DNA of 64,000 bases from Acidianus hospitalis (lineage in GTDB: Archaea > Thermoproteota > Thermoprotei_A > Sulfolobales > Sulfolobaceae): NCBI GenBank assembly GCA_046533895.1, contig JAWDOK010000004.1, positions 55,721 to 119,720 of the forward strand, in the 5' to 3' direction. Every line of letters begins with the position of its first letter. Within the stretch, counting starts at the first letter, position 1. The notes beneath the pieces are model-generated. The model worked only from the letters and a program-made list of their open reading frames with translations. It ran no database searches and was not told the origin of the DNA. Positions 47,017 through 58,836 of the stretch are shown one piece after another. Both the position numbers and the translations under genes were made by a program.

Positions 47017-48405
47017 GTGCGATTTTTGAAAGTAGGAATTTTGGACTCAACGCTAAGAGAAGGAGAACAAACGCCAGGAGTAGTATTTACAACAGAACAA
47101 AGAGTAGAAATAGCAAAGGCCCTCTCAGAACTAGGAGTATCAATGATTGAGGCAGGACACCCTGCAGTTTCGCCGGACATTTACGAAGGAATAAAAAGGA
47201 TAGTAAAATTAAAGAAAGAAGGAGAAATAACTCCGGAAATAGTAGGTCACAGTAGGGCAGTTAAAAAGGACATTGAAATAGCGGCCGAATTAGAAGTTGA
47301 TAGGATAGCAATATTTTACGGAATAAGTGACATTCATTTAAAGGCTAAAACAGGGAAAACCAGAGAAGAAGCTTTAAACATAATAGCCGAGGCTGTTTCT
47401 TATGCAAAAGAACACGGGGCAAAAGTAAGGTTTACCGCAGAAGATGCAACTAGGGCAGACTTAGAATATTTAACCCAAGTTATAAAAACTGCTAGAGACG
47501 CAGGGGCAGACAGGATAGGCATAGCTGACACTGTAGGAATCCTTTACCCTGCAAAGACTAGGGAATTATTTTCGTACTTATCAAAGATCCCGGGAGTTGA
47601 ATACGATATTCATGCACACAACGATTTAGGATTAGCGGTAGCAAATTCATTGGCCGCGGTAGAAGGAGGAGCAACAATAATCCATGCAACGGTTAACGGC
47701 TTAGGAGAAAGAGTTGGAATAACTCCATTACAAGTAATAGCTGCTGCATTAAAATACCACTTTAACGTTGAAGTCGTTAAGCTTGAATTATTACCTAAAA
47801 TATCGAGCTTAATAGAAAAATATAGCGGAATTCCGACACCGCCAAACTTCCCGATAACTGGAGATTACGCATTCTTACACAAAGCAGGAATTCACGTCCA
47901 AGGAATATTAAACGACCCAAGAACTTACGAATTTATGCCTCCTGAAACTTTCGGAAGAAATAGGGATTACGTTATTGACAAATATACTGGAAAACACGCT
48001 TTAAAAGATAGATTCGAAAGATTAGGAGTTTCATTATCTGAAGAAGAACTAGAACAAGTTCTAGCAAAAATAAAATCCAACCCTAACGTAAGGTTTTACA
48101 GGGACGTTGACTTATTAGAAATTGCTGAAGAAGTTACCGGAAGAGTATTAAAACCGAGACCGCCAGAAAAAGTTGAAGCATTAATTTCAATAAAATGCGA
48201 CTCAAACGTTTATACTACAGCAGTTACTAGAAAAATTTCAGTAATACCCGGCGTAAAGGAGGTAATGGAAATTTCAGGAGATTACGACATTTTAGCGAAA
48301 ATAGAAGCAAAGGACCCCACAGAGTTAAATAATATAATAGAGAGCATAAGGTCAGTAAAAGGAGTGTCGTCAACATTAACATCACTAGTTCTAAAGAAAA
48401 TGTGA
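47017..48405 (+). CDS. Homocitrate synthase with C-terminal RAM regulatory domain
   Basis: The 462-residue DRE-TIM metallolyase condenses acetyl-CoA with 2-oxoglutarate, the first step of alpha-aminoadipate lysine synthesis in Sulfolobales. Motifs are LDSTLREGEQTPGV, the metal-binding HAHNDLGLAVANSLAAVEGG, NGLGERVGITPL and HKAGIHVQGI. The last 80 residues (ALISIKCDSNVYTTAVTRKI ... GDYDILAKIEAKD) form a RAM/AsnC ligand-binding domain in place of the LeuA dimer domain, a fusion typical of this order and presumably sensing lysine. The start is GTG at 47017, or TTG at 47026, which has a GGTG eight bases upstream. Confidence 0.87.
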   Translation: MRFLKVGILDSTLREGEQTPGVVFTTEQRVEIAKALSELGVSMIEAGHPAVSPDIYEGIKRIVKLKKEGEITPEIVGHSRAVKKDIEIAAELEVDRIAIFYGISDIHLKAKTGKTREEALNIIAEAVSYAKEHGAKVRFTAEDATRADLEYLTQVIKTARDAGADRIGIADTVGILYPAKTRELFSYLSKIPGVEYDIHAHNDLGLAVANSLAAVEGGATIIHATVNGLGERVGITPLQVIAAALKYHFNVEVVKLELLPKISSLIEKYSGIPTPPNFPITGDYAFLHKAGIHVQGILNDPRTYEFMPPETFGRNRDYVIDKYTGKHALKDRFERLGVSLSEEELEQVLAKIKSNPNVRFYRDVDLLEIAEEVTGRVLKPRPPEKVEALISIKCDSNVYTTAVTRKISVIPGVKEVMEISGDYDILAKIEAKDPTELNNIIESIRSVKGVSSTLTSLVLKKM

Positions 48406-48445
48406 CGCATTAAGCTTTTTAAAAATCAAATGGAAATAATAACTT

Positions 48446-48528
48446 GCGGGTGTGCCCGAGCGGCCCAAGGGGGCGGACTCAAGATCCGCTGGCGAAGGCC
48501 ATCCGGGGTTCAAATCCCCGCACCCGCA
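48446..48528 (+). tRNA. tRNA-Leu (anticodon CAA)
   Basis: A class II tRNA with a long variable arm. The acceptor arms GCGGGTG (48446-48452) and CACCCGC (48521-48527) pair, with discriminator A. The anticodon stem GCGGA/TCCGC flanks the loop CTCAAGA, giving CAA. The variable arm is TGGCGAAGGCCA and the T-arm is GGGGTTCAAATCCCC. No intron is present. The downstream flank carries a decayed integrase fragment, as at tRNA-Arg. Confidence 0.93.
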
Positions 48529-48690
48529 TTGTGAGTGCACATCCCCCACACCCTGCTATGTAAGTTTCTTATCTAAGGGGCCGACGTAAACTTAACTTAG
48601 GTTTCGAACGATCAATATAGTAGACGTAATACCTTCACTTATTCTCACGTATAGAGATTTTGTCCGTACGTATAATTTCAGTCATAATTT
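48529..48690 (-). pseudogene. Decayed SSV-type int(N) fragment at tRNA-Leu
   Basis: Reading the minus strand toward the tRNA, one frame gives REN-K-stop-RYYVYYIDRSKPKLS. After a frameshift another gives YVGPLD and then GVGD, before running into the tRNA antisense. These pieces follow the order RERKGRYYVYK ... RYVGPL ... GVG seen in the intact fragment at tRNA-Arg. In-frame stops and at least one frameshift show an old, decayed scar of a separate integration. The assignment rests on motif order, so confidence is moderate. The stretch 48691-48851 shows nothing else recognisable. Confidence 0.55.
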
Positions 48691-48851
48691 GTGTTTTTAT
48701 TGCAATATCTATAAAAGCTAATTATACTCAGATTTAAATAATGTTACTATTAAATGTTCTAAAGTATTAATACTTTCATAATATACAACTTGGAAATTCT
48801 AAGTATTATATAGTTAATTTTATAAAGACTTTAGCATAAGTTTTAAAAAGC

Positions 48852-49106
48852 ATGGTTTATACGGTGGAAACATTAATAGAGAACTGCAGTAAAATAAAGA
48901 AAGTCCCGCCATCGCTTATTACTAATTATGAGAAATTTCTAAACTTCTTTCTCCCAAAAAATTTACAATCATTAACTGTCATTCTTCCTTATGAAATGAT
49001 GGACGAGTCTGAAAAAATAAGAGAGGCAGTAATGAAAGCTAGACCCTCATGTGTAGTGAAAATTCTAGTTGATAAGGATTCAAAGGAAATTGTATTCTGT
49101 TTATGA
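48852..49106 (+). CDS. Small hypothetical protein
   Basis: The 84-residue protein is MVYTVETLIENCSKIKKVPP, then a strand-rich middle (QSLTVILPYEMMDES) and VVKILVDKDSKEIVFCL at the end. No family is recognised. An AT-rich stretch, including taaaaag just before the ATG, could contain its promoter. It sits between two integration-prone tRNA genes, so it may be accessory, but codon use is ordinary. Confidence 0.45.
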   Translation: MVYTVETLIENCSKIKKVPPSLITNYEKFLNFFLPKNLQSLTVILPYEMMDESEKIREAVMKARPSCVVKILVDKDSKEIVFCL

Positions 49107-49150
49107 ATAGAAAAGTTAAGTTTTAATTATATCAAGCATAGAATTCTGTA

Positions 49151-49738
49151 ATGCCAAAAAAGAGCAAGGACAAACAGCTATTGCCTTATATATTAACGCC
49201 TTTATTAGAGAAGACAATTCGCGAGTACAAACAATTATATTCTCGCCTTTGTTCATCAGAGCTACAAAACGAGTATTGCAATAATCCTAAAGGCTTTTAC
49301 AATTTTCTCTCAGATATTTTACAAGAATTAATCCCATTAATTTCCTCCTTTGAAGTATTAAAAGATATAAAAACACTAAATTACTTGAAAAGCCAAGGAT
49401 TTTACTTAATTCCAGTACATAAACAAGATTTAGGAGACGGCTTAATTAAAGAAAATACTATAGAAAAACTAGTAAATTCCTACTTAAATATAGTGCAACC
49501 TAAAAATTTAGCTGACGGAATAGGATTATTAAACTTAATTTCTGCAGGGGCAACGATTACTACACAAAAAGACGGGATTTGCGAAGAGCTTAACATAACT
49601 TTCAAATATAAACAAGAAGAGGAAAAAGTTAAGGACTTAGTAATAAAATATGCTCAAACGATAGCGAATAAAATGGGTTATGTGATAAAAGGAATGCAGG
49701 TAGACTCGACACTAATAAAATTACGTTGTTGCAAATGA
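49151..49738 (+). CDS. Hypothetical protein between tRNA-Leu and tRNA-Trp
   Basis: The 195-residue helical protein starts MPKKSKDKQLLPYILTPLLE. It contains several cysteines (SRLCSSELQNEYCNNP, KDGICEEL) and ends with the unusual pair LRCCK. I do not recognise a domain. There are no transmembrane helices. It is 44 bases after the small gene at 48852 and could be co-transcribed. The function is unknown. Confidence 0.5.
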   Translation: MPKKSKDKQLLPYILTPLLEKTIREYKQLYSRLCSSELQNEYCNNPKGFYNFLSDILQELIPLISSFEVLKDIKTLNYLKSQGFYLIPVHKQDLGDGLIKENTIEKLVNSYLNIVQPKNLADGIGLLNLISAGATITTQKDGICEELNITFKYKQEEEKVKDLVIKYAQTIANKMGYVIKGMQVDSTLIKLRCCK

Positions 49739-49799
49739 CTTTTAATCAATGTAAACTTTATTATTTCCTCCGCAAATTTCATTTTAGATGACATATAAT

Positions 49800-49931
49800 G
49801 GGCCCATAGCTCAGCTAGGTAGAGTGCTGGGCTCCAGATGAAAAACATTGGGTCTTCAGACCGAAAGGGATGAAGTACATCTGGAAATTGGAGAGACCCA
49901 GTGGTCCGGGGTTCGAGTCCCCGTGGGCCCA
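49800..49931 (+). tRNA. tRNA-Trp (anticodon CCA) with a 58-base intron
   Basis: The acceptor arms GGGCCCA and TGGGCCC pair, with discriminator A49931. The anticodon stem CTGGG/CCCAG flanks the loop CTCCAG-A. The intron (49838-49895) follows position 37. Its ends pair CCAGATG with CATCTGG, a bulge-helix-bulge context for the archaeal splicing endonuclease. RtcB (34601) would ligate the exons. The intron has partial C/D-like boxes (AGATGAA, CAGA, GGGATGA). Its TTGGGTCT (49848-49855) can pair with exon 2 around position 39. Confidence 0.93.
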
Positions 49932-50117
49932 TTATTTAACCCCGGAATTTCTCGCATATCTAGCTCTCATGTAACCATTCATGTCGTTTACATATGATCA
50001 TTTCATGAAATACTCTAATTAAACTATTGAATTAAAGCATTTATTTCGATAAATTCTTATAAACGGCATATATTTCATAATTTTGTTTATATTCTCTTTG
50101 TCAACTTAAACTTCCGT

Positions 50118-50335
50118 TAACAGTACTTCTTAAGTAACTGAAAAATATCAAGTAACAATCCCAAAGGAAGTAAGAGAAAAGATAGGCCTAAAACCCGAGA
50201 AGAAGTGGAAGTACTCCCGCTAAACGATCTAAGGAGAAAAGTTGAGAAAATAAAAAATCCACTACAAATCCTCTAGCAAAAGAGGAAGAGAAAGAAATTC
50301 CTCCAGAAAAAATAGACGAATTAGCTGAAGAGTAA
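50118..50335 (+). pseudogene. Degraded AbrB-type antitoxin (vapB)
   Basis: Fragments in successive frames read KYQVTIPKEVREKIGLKP, then VEVLPLNDLRRKVEKIKNP, then KEIPPEKIDELAEE. Together they make a normal AbrB/SpoVT-type VapB antitoxin of about 70 residues, broken by at least three frameshifts. The final TAA overlaps the ATG of the following vapC remnant, the typical vapBC junction. It lies upstream of the rRNA promoter. Confidence 0.75.
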
Positions 50336-50674
50336 TGCCCAAATACTTCATAGACAGCAACATATTCGTTTACGCAAAAATAGGAGACACGGAAAATGCA
50401 CCCAAGAAATAATAAAGGCGATTTATGAAGGAAAGATAGAGGCAATAACTGATAACGTAGTTCTCCTAGAAGTAGCATTACTCAGGGTAAAAGATGTGGA
50501 AGAAGAAATTCTCGCTATTCTTTCATGTACAAGTAGTGGAAGTAACAAAAGAGGAAGATGAGGACTTGTCCCCTTACGACGCACTCCATTACGTAATTTC
50601 CAGAAGATATTCAAATTCTCAGTGCGGATCAAGACTTCAAAGAAAGGATAAACCCTTGTTCTTTCTCTTTATAA
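50335..50674 (+). pseudogene. Degraded PIN-domain toxin (vapC)
   Basis: It starts MPKYFIDSNIFVYAKIGDTE with the first PIN aspartate. After a frameshift it reads QEIIKAIYEGKIEAITDNVV and LLEVALLRVKDVEEEILAIL. After more shifts it gives LSPYDALHYVISRRYSNS and ADQDFKERINP, the last PIN aspartates. Gene order and motifs define a VapC RNase, but several frameshifts make it non-functional. With the broken vapB this is a dead toxin-antitoxin pair. Confidence 0.78.
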
Positions 50675-50803
50675 AGATAAAGAGAAGAGCAAAGAGTAAA
50701 ATCTACAGAATCATAAATATATCTAACTCTTCTTTACTCAAAAATTACCGTCCTAGAAAAACTCCTTATTACGTGAATATACACCGTAAGAACGAGAAGT
50801 TAG

Positions 50804-50811
50804 CTTTAAAT
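50804..50811 (+). promoter_or_regulatory. rRNA operon promoter (TATA box)
   Basis: CTTTAAAT lies in a short AT-rich island about 165 bases before the 16S start. Transcription would begin about 25 bases downstream, around 50833, just before the GC-rich leader. It is placed by spacing and composition. Confidence 0.5.
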
Positions 50812-50845
50812 CTGGTAACAGTACAAGAATATACTTGCACAAACC

Positions 50846-50937
50846 CCCCGGGGAAAAACACCCCGGAAGGGGCTTGCGATTACAATGGGGAAGTAAGCAC
50901 CCCAGAGCCAATAACTCTGGGAAGCTTACTTCTGACA
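50846..50937 (+). other. Pre-rRNA leader with strong hairpins
   Basis: The leader turns abruptly GC-rich. Hairpins include CCCCGGGGAAAAACACCCCGG, and a long stem AAGTAAGC-ac-CCCAGAG-ccaataa-CTCTGGG-aa-GCTTACTT at 50891-50931. These are probable leader structures guiding pre-rRNA folding or processing. Confidence 0.55.
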
Positions 50938-50969
50938 GGGGAAGCCGAGAGTGGTGTAAGCTCTCCTGC
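50938..50969 (+). other. 16S processing stem, 5' side, with bulge-helix-bulge
   Basis: GGGGAAGCCGAGAG (50938-50951) pairs with CTCTCGGCTTCCCC (52524-52537). GCTCTCCTGC (50960-50969) pairs with GCAGGAGAGC (52506-52515). The unpaired bases between the helices (TGGTGTAA and CACTTAAA) make an archaeal bulge-helix-bulge-like cleavage site for the splicing endonuclease. Confidence 0.8.
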
Positions 50970-50970
50970 T

Positions 50971-52475
<1,505 letters not shown>

Positions 52476-52505
52476 TTCCACAACTTTTGGTGCTCCCCTA
52501 GAGGG

Positions 52506-52537
52506 GCAGGAGAGCCACTTAAACTCTCGGCTTCCCC
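52506..52537 (+). other. 16S processing stem, 3' side
   Basis: This is the complement of 50938-50969: GCAGGAGAGC, an 8-base bulge, then CTCTCGGCTTCCCC. The 16S-23S spacer that follows contains two more hairpins, CTCCACTC-ttcg-GAGTGGAG and GGACTCGAG-n-CTCGAGTCC, and no tRNA gene. Confidence 0.8.
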
Positions 52538-52612
52538 ATTTACTTAATGCGGCTCCACTCTTCGGAGTGGAGCTAAGAGCCTAGGACTCGAGTTTAGCAG
52601 CTCGAGTCCAGT

Positions 52613-52645
52613 GAGGCTAGCCAACGACCAGAGCTAAACAGCCAC
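52613..52645 (+). other. 23S processing stem, 5' side
   Basis: GAGGCTAGCCAACGACCA (52613-52630) is the exact complement of TGGTCGTTGGCTAGCCTC (55724-55741). After a bulge (gagctaaac), the stretch AGCCACCTA pairs with TAGGTGGCT near 55711, again giving a bulge-helix-bulge arrangement. Confidence 0.8.
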
Positions 52646-52649
52646 CTAG

Positions 52650-55695
<3,046 letters not shown>

Positions 55696-55707
55696 TAGTC
55701 AGTCCTT

Positions 55708-55741
55708 AGGTGGCTGGGCTTAACTGGTCGTTGGCTAGCCT
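55708..55741 (+). other. 23S processing stem, 3' side
   Basis: This is the complement of 52613-52645; the outer 18 bases (TGGTCGTTGGCTAGCCTC) pair perfectly. Confidence 0.8.
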
Positions 55742-55825
55742 CTTCTTATTCTTGTAGTGTTTGTAGCGTTGGATTGTTAAGTATAATATTGAGTGTCAGT
55801 TGTCTTTTCCTTGTATGTTTTTAGC
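55742..55825 (+). terminator. Probable T-rich termination region of the rRNA operon
   Basis: Directly after the stem the sequence becomes T-rich on the plus strand (ttcttattcttg, tgtcttttccttgtatgttttt), as at archaeal intrinsic termination sites. The assignment rests on composition only. The rest of the gap up to 55915 shows nothing else. Confidence 0.4.
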
Positions 55826-55914
55826 TTGTTTGTGCATGAGATTTTGGGACTACCTTGAATTATCTAAGCTTAGGCTATTGTATGGTGATATTCTTTAGCT
55901 TTTCAGTTTTCATC

Positions 55915-56121
55915 TTATAGACTTTTTGATTGATATTTTATTCTACTTCTGGAGAAGCTAAGATGGGAATCTCTGCGCATAATAATTTCTCTCATAGCTG
56001 AACGCGCAATTAGTGAAATTTTGTTACTTATCCACCCTCTAAGGAAATTTCCGTTTTCGTCTTTGATGAGATAAATCGTGTAATCTAAATTTAAATGGGA
56101 ATCTGCATAATTGGAAATCAT
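55915..56121 (-). CDS. Possible small hypothetical protein
   Basis: From the ATG at 56121 (MISNYADSHLNLDYTIYLIK) the frame runs 68 residues and ends RDSHLSFSRSRIKYQSKSL. The sequence looks protein-like (hydrophobic strand, then charged helix) but I recognise no family. Its start codon overlaps the ATG of the gene on the other strand (56120), so both cannot have ordinary upstream promoters free of coding sequence. Treat it as tentative. Confidence 0.35.
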   Translation of the reverse strand: MISNYADSHLNLDYTIYLIKDENGNFLRGWISNKISLIARSAMREIIMRRDSHLSFSRSRIKYQSKSL

Positions 56122-57403
56122 GGAAAAATTCCCAATAAGTGAAAAAGATTTAAAAATGCTTAACGTAAACACGTCTATCGACATAATTAAGGATACGGTA
56201 ACTTGCACTTTAACTAAAATGAAAGGAGACATGAGATTTTATCCTGCATTAGCTGTATCTTCGATTGTAGGTAAAGCGGTTAAGAATATTTTCCAAGTTA
56301 TTAGACACGGGGTTGTAATTCAAACGCCGAAAGGGAACTATTACTACATCGGCGGAGCGTCAGAGTATTGGGAGTCGAGTATTTATGCTTTTCAAGCTTC
56401 AGTAAAATTCAAGAATAATACTAAACATTTAGCTGATAAAATGAAGGGGAAGAATGTTGTAGTAATAAAAGTTAGGAAAATAAACTCGGAGTTGCCGCAA
56501 TTTAACCCCGTGGAAGGATACTTGCCCTTAGAACCTACAGGGGCAATAATGACTAATTATTTACCCGATTTAACCATTCGACCTTTTAGCGATACTGAGG
56601 TTCCTGGCGAATTAATCTATGAATCTAATGAGCATTATACTGCTGATGTTCTCTCAAAAATTCTTAGAGCCATTTCAACAAGACCTCCTTTTCCTTACAT
56701 GGTTATAGCTACTATAAGTAAGCAGGCTACTTTTAAAGTCCCTCCAGCAGTTCAAGCTTATGTTCCCTTTCCTGCAAGTGTCATGGATGAACTGTGCAAG
56801 TTTTTCTTGCTTGGTAGGTTCGAGAAATATTGTTCAGAACTTGTCAGTGACACTTCTTATAATGAGGCTTTAATTGGTGCTCCTGTTTTCACGACTTCAG
56901 ATTGTTATAAACCAGTAAGTCTAATAGGCTTAGTTTACGATGGGGAAATGTTGAACAACTCCTTTGCGAGGCTTTCCGTCATTGAACCTCCTCCTCATAC
57001 TGATGGAGAAATGTTAGACTATGCTAATAAGCTAGGAGTTGGGGAAATCCTAGAGTTAAGTATAAGAGGAGAAGAGTACGCGAAGAAGGGTGCAAAGGCT
57101 ATTTCCTCAGCATATGGCTTAAGCCCTGTAGTTGCAAATTACATCACTAACTATATAACCTGGTCAGAGAATGAGGATGAGATGGTGAGAGAAGCTGAAC
57201 CGTACGTTGAGCTAGTAAGGAGCACTATTAAACAAGTTAGGAAAGAGATGGACGAGATGGGAGATAATAGACCTACGGAGGTAATTGAAGAATGTCTTGC
57301 TCGACAAGATATAGAAGAAAATTGCTTGGAGGTAGAAGGTTGTGTTGATCTTTACTCTGCCACGCTGGAGTGTCTGCACCCTGAGCTATTTGAAGATGAG
57401 TAA
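56120..57403 (+). CDS. Predicted permuted papain-like (NlpC/P60 or YiiX-type) protein, paralogue A
   Basis: From the ATG at 56120 the product is 427 residues; a TTG at 56111 is an alternative start. I do not recognise a named family. Two segments stand out. One is SSIVGKAVKNIFQVIRHGVV (helix, then a strand with His). The other is GRFEKYCSELVSDTSYNEAL (Cys at the start of a helix). In circularly permuted papain-fold enzymes such as YiiX/DUF830 the catalytic His precedes the Cys in just this way (SHVxxY ... CSELV). A strand VVVIKVRK lies between, as in that family. The C-terminal half is acidic and helical with several Cys. Activity is inferred only. It is inverted relative to its paralogue at 57451. 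Confidence 0.6.
   Translation: MEKFPISEKDLKMLNVNTSIDIIKDTVTCTLTKMKGDMRFYPALAVSSIVGKAVKNIFQVIRHGVVIQTPKGNYYYIGGASEYWESSIYAFQASVKFKNNTKHLADKMKGKNVVVIKVRKINSELPQFNPVEGYLPLEPTGAIMTNYLPDLTIRPFSDTEVPGELIYESNEHYTADVLSKILRAISTRPPFPYMVIATISKQATFKVPPAVQAYVPFPASVMDELCKFFLLGRFEKYCSELVSDTSYNEALIGAPVFTTSDCYKPVSLIGLVYDGEMLNNSFARLSVIEPPPHTDGEMLDYANKLGVGEILELSIRGEEYAKKGAKAISSAYGLSPVVANYITNYITWSENEDEMVREAEPYVELVRSTIKQVRKEMDEMGDNRPTEVIEECLARQDIEENCLEVEGCVDLYSATLECLHPELFEDE
56685..56890 (+). repeat. Inverted near-identical tract shared with 57970-58190
   Basis: About 200 bases of this gene match the reverse complement of its paralogue at roughly nine in ten positions, interrupted by one 9-base gap. The flanking parts of the two genes are much less alike. 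Such an island of identity suggests gene conversion or strong constraint around the CSELV segment. Confidence 0.6.
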
Positions 57404-57450
57404 AGTGTCGCTTATAGGGATTTCCGTTTACTATTTTTAAGCTAATCAAA

Positions 57451-58836
57451 TTAATACCCTACATTCTCTATGTTAGAGAATACACAACCTAGAGCACCTT
57501 GATAAATATCGTTCTCATCAAGGTCTAAATTCTGCTGAGCAACACACTCGTCAACATAACTTAAAAGCCTGTAGTTCCTCGTCTTGATTAACTCCTCCCT
57601 AACGCGCTCAACAGCATTCTTAGCCTTCTCAACGTAAGGCTTAGCATTATTAACCATCTCGTCCACATTATCAGTCCAAATAATATAACTAATAATAGCA
57701 CTTGCAATAACTCCACTTATTCCATATGCTGAAACAATAGAACTAATAGCCTTCTCAGCGTTCTCAACTCCTCTAATACTCAGATCTAGGGCATCCTTTA
57801 CCCCTAATTCATCAGCGTAGGCCAACATCCCAGCATCGGTATAAGGATAAGGAGGAGGCTCAACAATCAAAAGATTACCAAAAGAATAACCTCCGACGTT
57901 TAACATGTTACCGTCGAAAACCAAGCCTATTAAACCAACAGACTTACAACCGCTAGTACAAGAAAAAGACATGAAAACAGGAGCGCCAATTAAAGCCTCA
58001 TTATAAGAAGTATTGCTAACAAGTTCTGAACAATATTTCTCGAACCTACCAAGCAAGAAAAACTTGCACAACCCATCCATGACACTTGCAGGGAAGAGAA
58101 CGTAAGCAGAACCGCGCTGTACTGCTGGAGGAACCTTAAAAGTAGCCTGCTTACTTATAGTAGCTATAACCATGTAAGGAAAAGGAGGAAGACCAGAATC
58201 TGCTCTAAGATCCCCTGAAAGGCTATCAGCAGTATAATGTCCACCGGATTCATAGATTAAACGGCCAGGAACCTCAGTATAGGTTGTTGGTAAAATGGTA
58301 AACGCTGGTAAATAATTAGTCATTATTGCTCCCGCTGCAGCAGATTCTAACGCGTCCAAAAACCAGCCTACAAAAGGAGTTTTGCATCCTTCTGGAGGGT
58401 TCGGTTGCAACCATGCACTACTTATCCTGTTTGCCCTCATTCTAACAACTACAATGTTACTTTCATTTTCCCTTATTTTAGTAACTAAACCATTAGTATT
58501 ATTGTAAAAATTTGTTCCACCTTGATAAGCCTGAAAACTCCTATCAGAAACCCAATATTTCGATTTACCGCCTACATAATAGTAGTGTCCTTCCTGCGTC
58601 CTAATTATTATTCCGTGCCTAATAACTTGGAAAATGTTCTTAGTATCCTTGGACACCCTAACTGAAGTAGCCAACGCAGGGTAAAACTCGTAAGAGAATC
58701 CCTTCTCCTTCATCTGCATTGCGGTACAGGTCGCGGTGTCCCTAATTGAACCGTAAGATAAAGCCGCACCAATAATACCAGCTATTGCCCCAACTGCTCC
58801 TTCGGGTATCGGAATAGGGACAGGACCGGTAGACAT
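57451..58836 (-). CDS. Predicted permuted papain-like protein, paralogue B with hydrophobic N-terminus
   Basis: A 461-residue paralogue of the protein at 56120. It adds a hydrophobic, Pro/Gly/Ala-rich N-terminus (STGPVPIPIPEGAVGAIAGI, then IGAALSY) that could be a membrane anchor. It keeps the His segment (KNIFQVIRHGIIIRTQEG) and the Cys segment (RFEKYCSELVSNTSYNEALI). A second hydrophobic stretch near the C-terminus (GVIASAIISYIIW) is stronger than in copy A. It ends with cysteines (DECVAQQ, GALGCVFS). The genes face each other with 47 bases between stops. Function is unknown; a peptidase or amidase role is inference from motif order. Confidence 0.6.
   Translation of the reverse strand: MSTGPVPIPIPEGAVGAIAGIIGAALSYGSIRDTATCTAMQMKEKGFSYEFYPALATSVRVSKDTKNIFQVIRHGIIIRTQEGHYYYVGGKSKYWVSDRSFQAYQGGTNFYNNTNGLVTKIRENESNIVVVRMRANRISSAWLQPNPPEGCKTPFVGWFLDALESAAAGAIMTNYLPAFTILPTTYTEVPGRLIYESGGHYTADSLSGDLRADSGLPPFPYMVIATISKQATFKVPPAVQRGSAYVLFPASVMDGLCKFFLLGRFEKYCSELVSNTSYNEALIGAPVFMSFSCTSGCKSVGLIGLVFDGNMLNVGGYSFGNLLIVEPPPYPYTDAGMLAYADELGVKDALDLSIRGVENAEKAISSIVSAYGISGVIASAIISYIIWTDNVDEMVNNAKPYVEKAKNAVERVREELIKTRNYRLLSYVDECVAQQNLDLDENDIYQGALGCVFSNIENVGY
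57970..58190 (-). repeat. Inverted near-identical tract, partner of 56685-56890
   Basis: This is the reverse-complement partner of the tract in paralogue A, covering the PPFPYMVIATISKQATFKVP to GAPVF coding region. It carries the extra bases that encode the RGS insertion. Confidence 0.6.

Noticed and set aside
49678..49932. Minus-strand open frame over tRNA-Trp (starts MGPRGLEPRTTGS)
   Set aside because: This peptide is the common artefact of translating a tRNA T-arm antisense. Unlike the tRNA-Arg case, there is no integrase-like sequence beyond the tRNA end.
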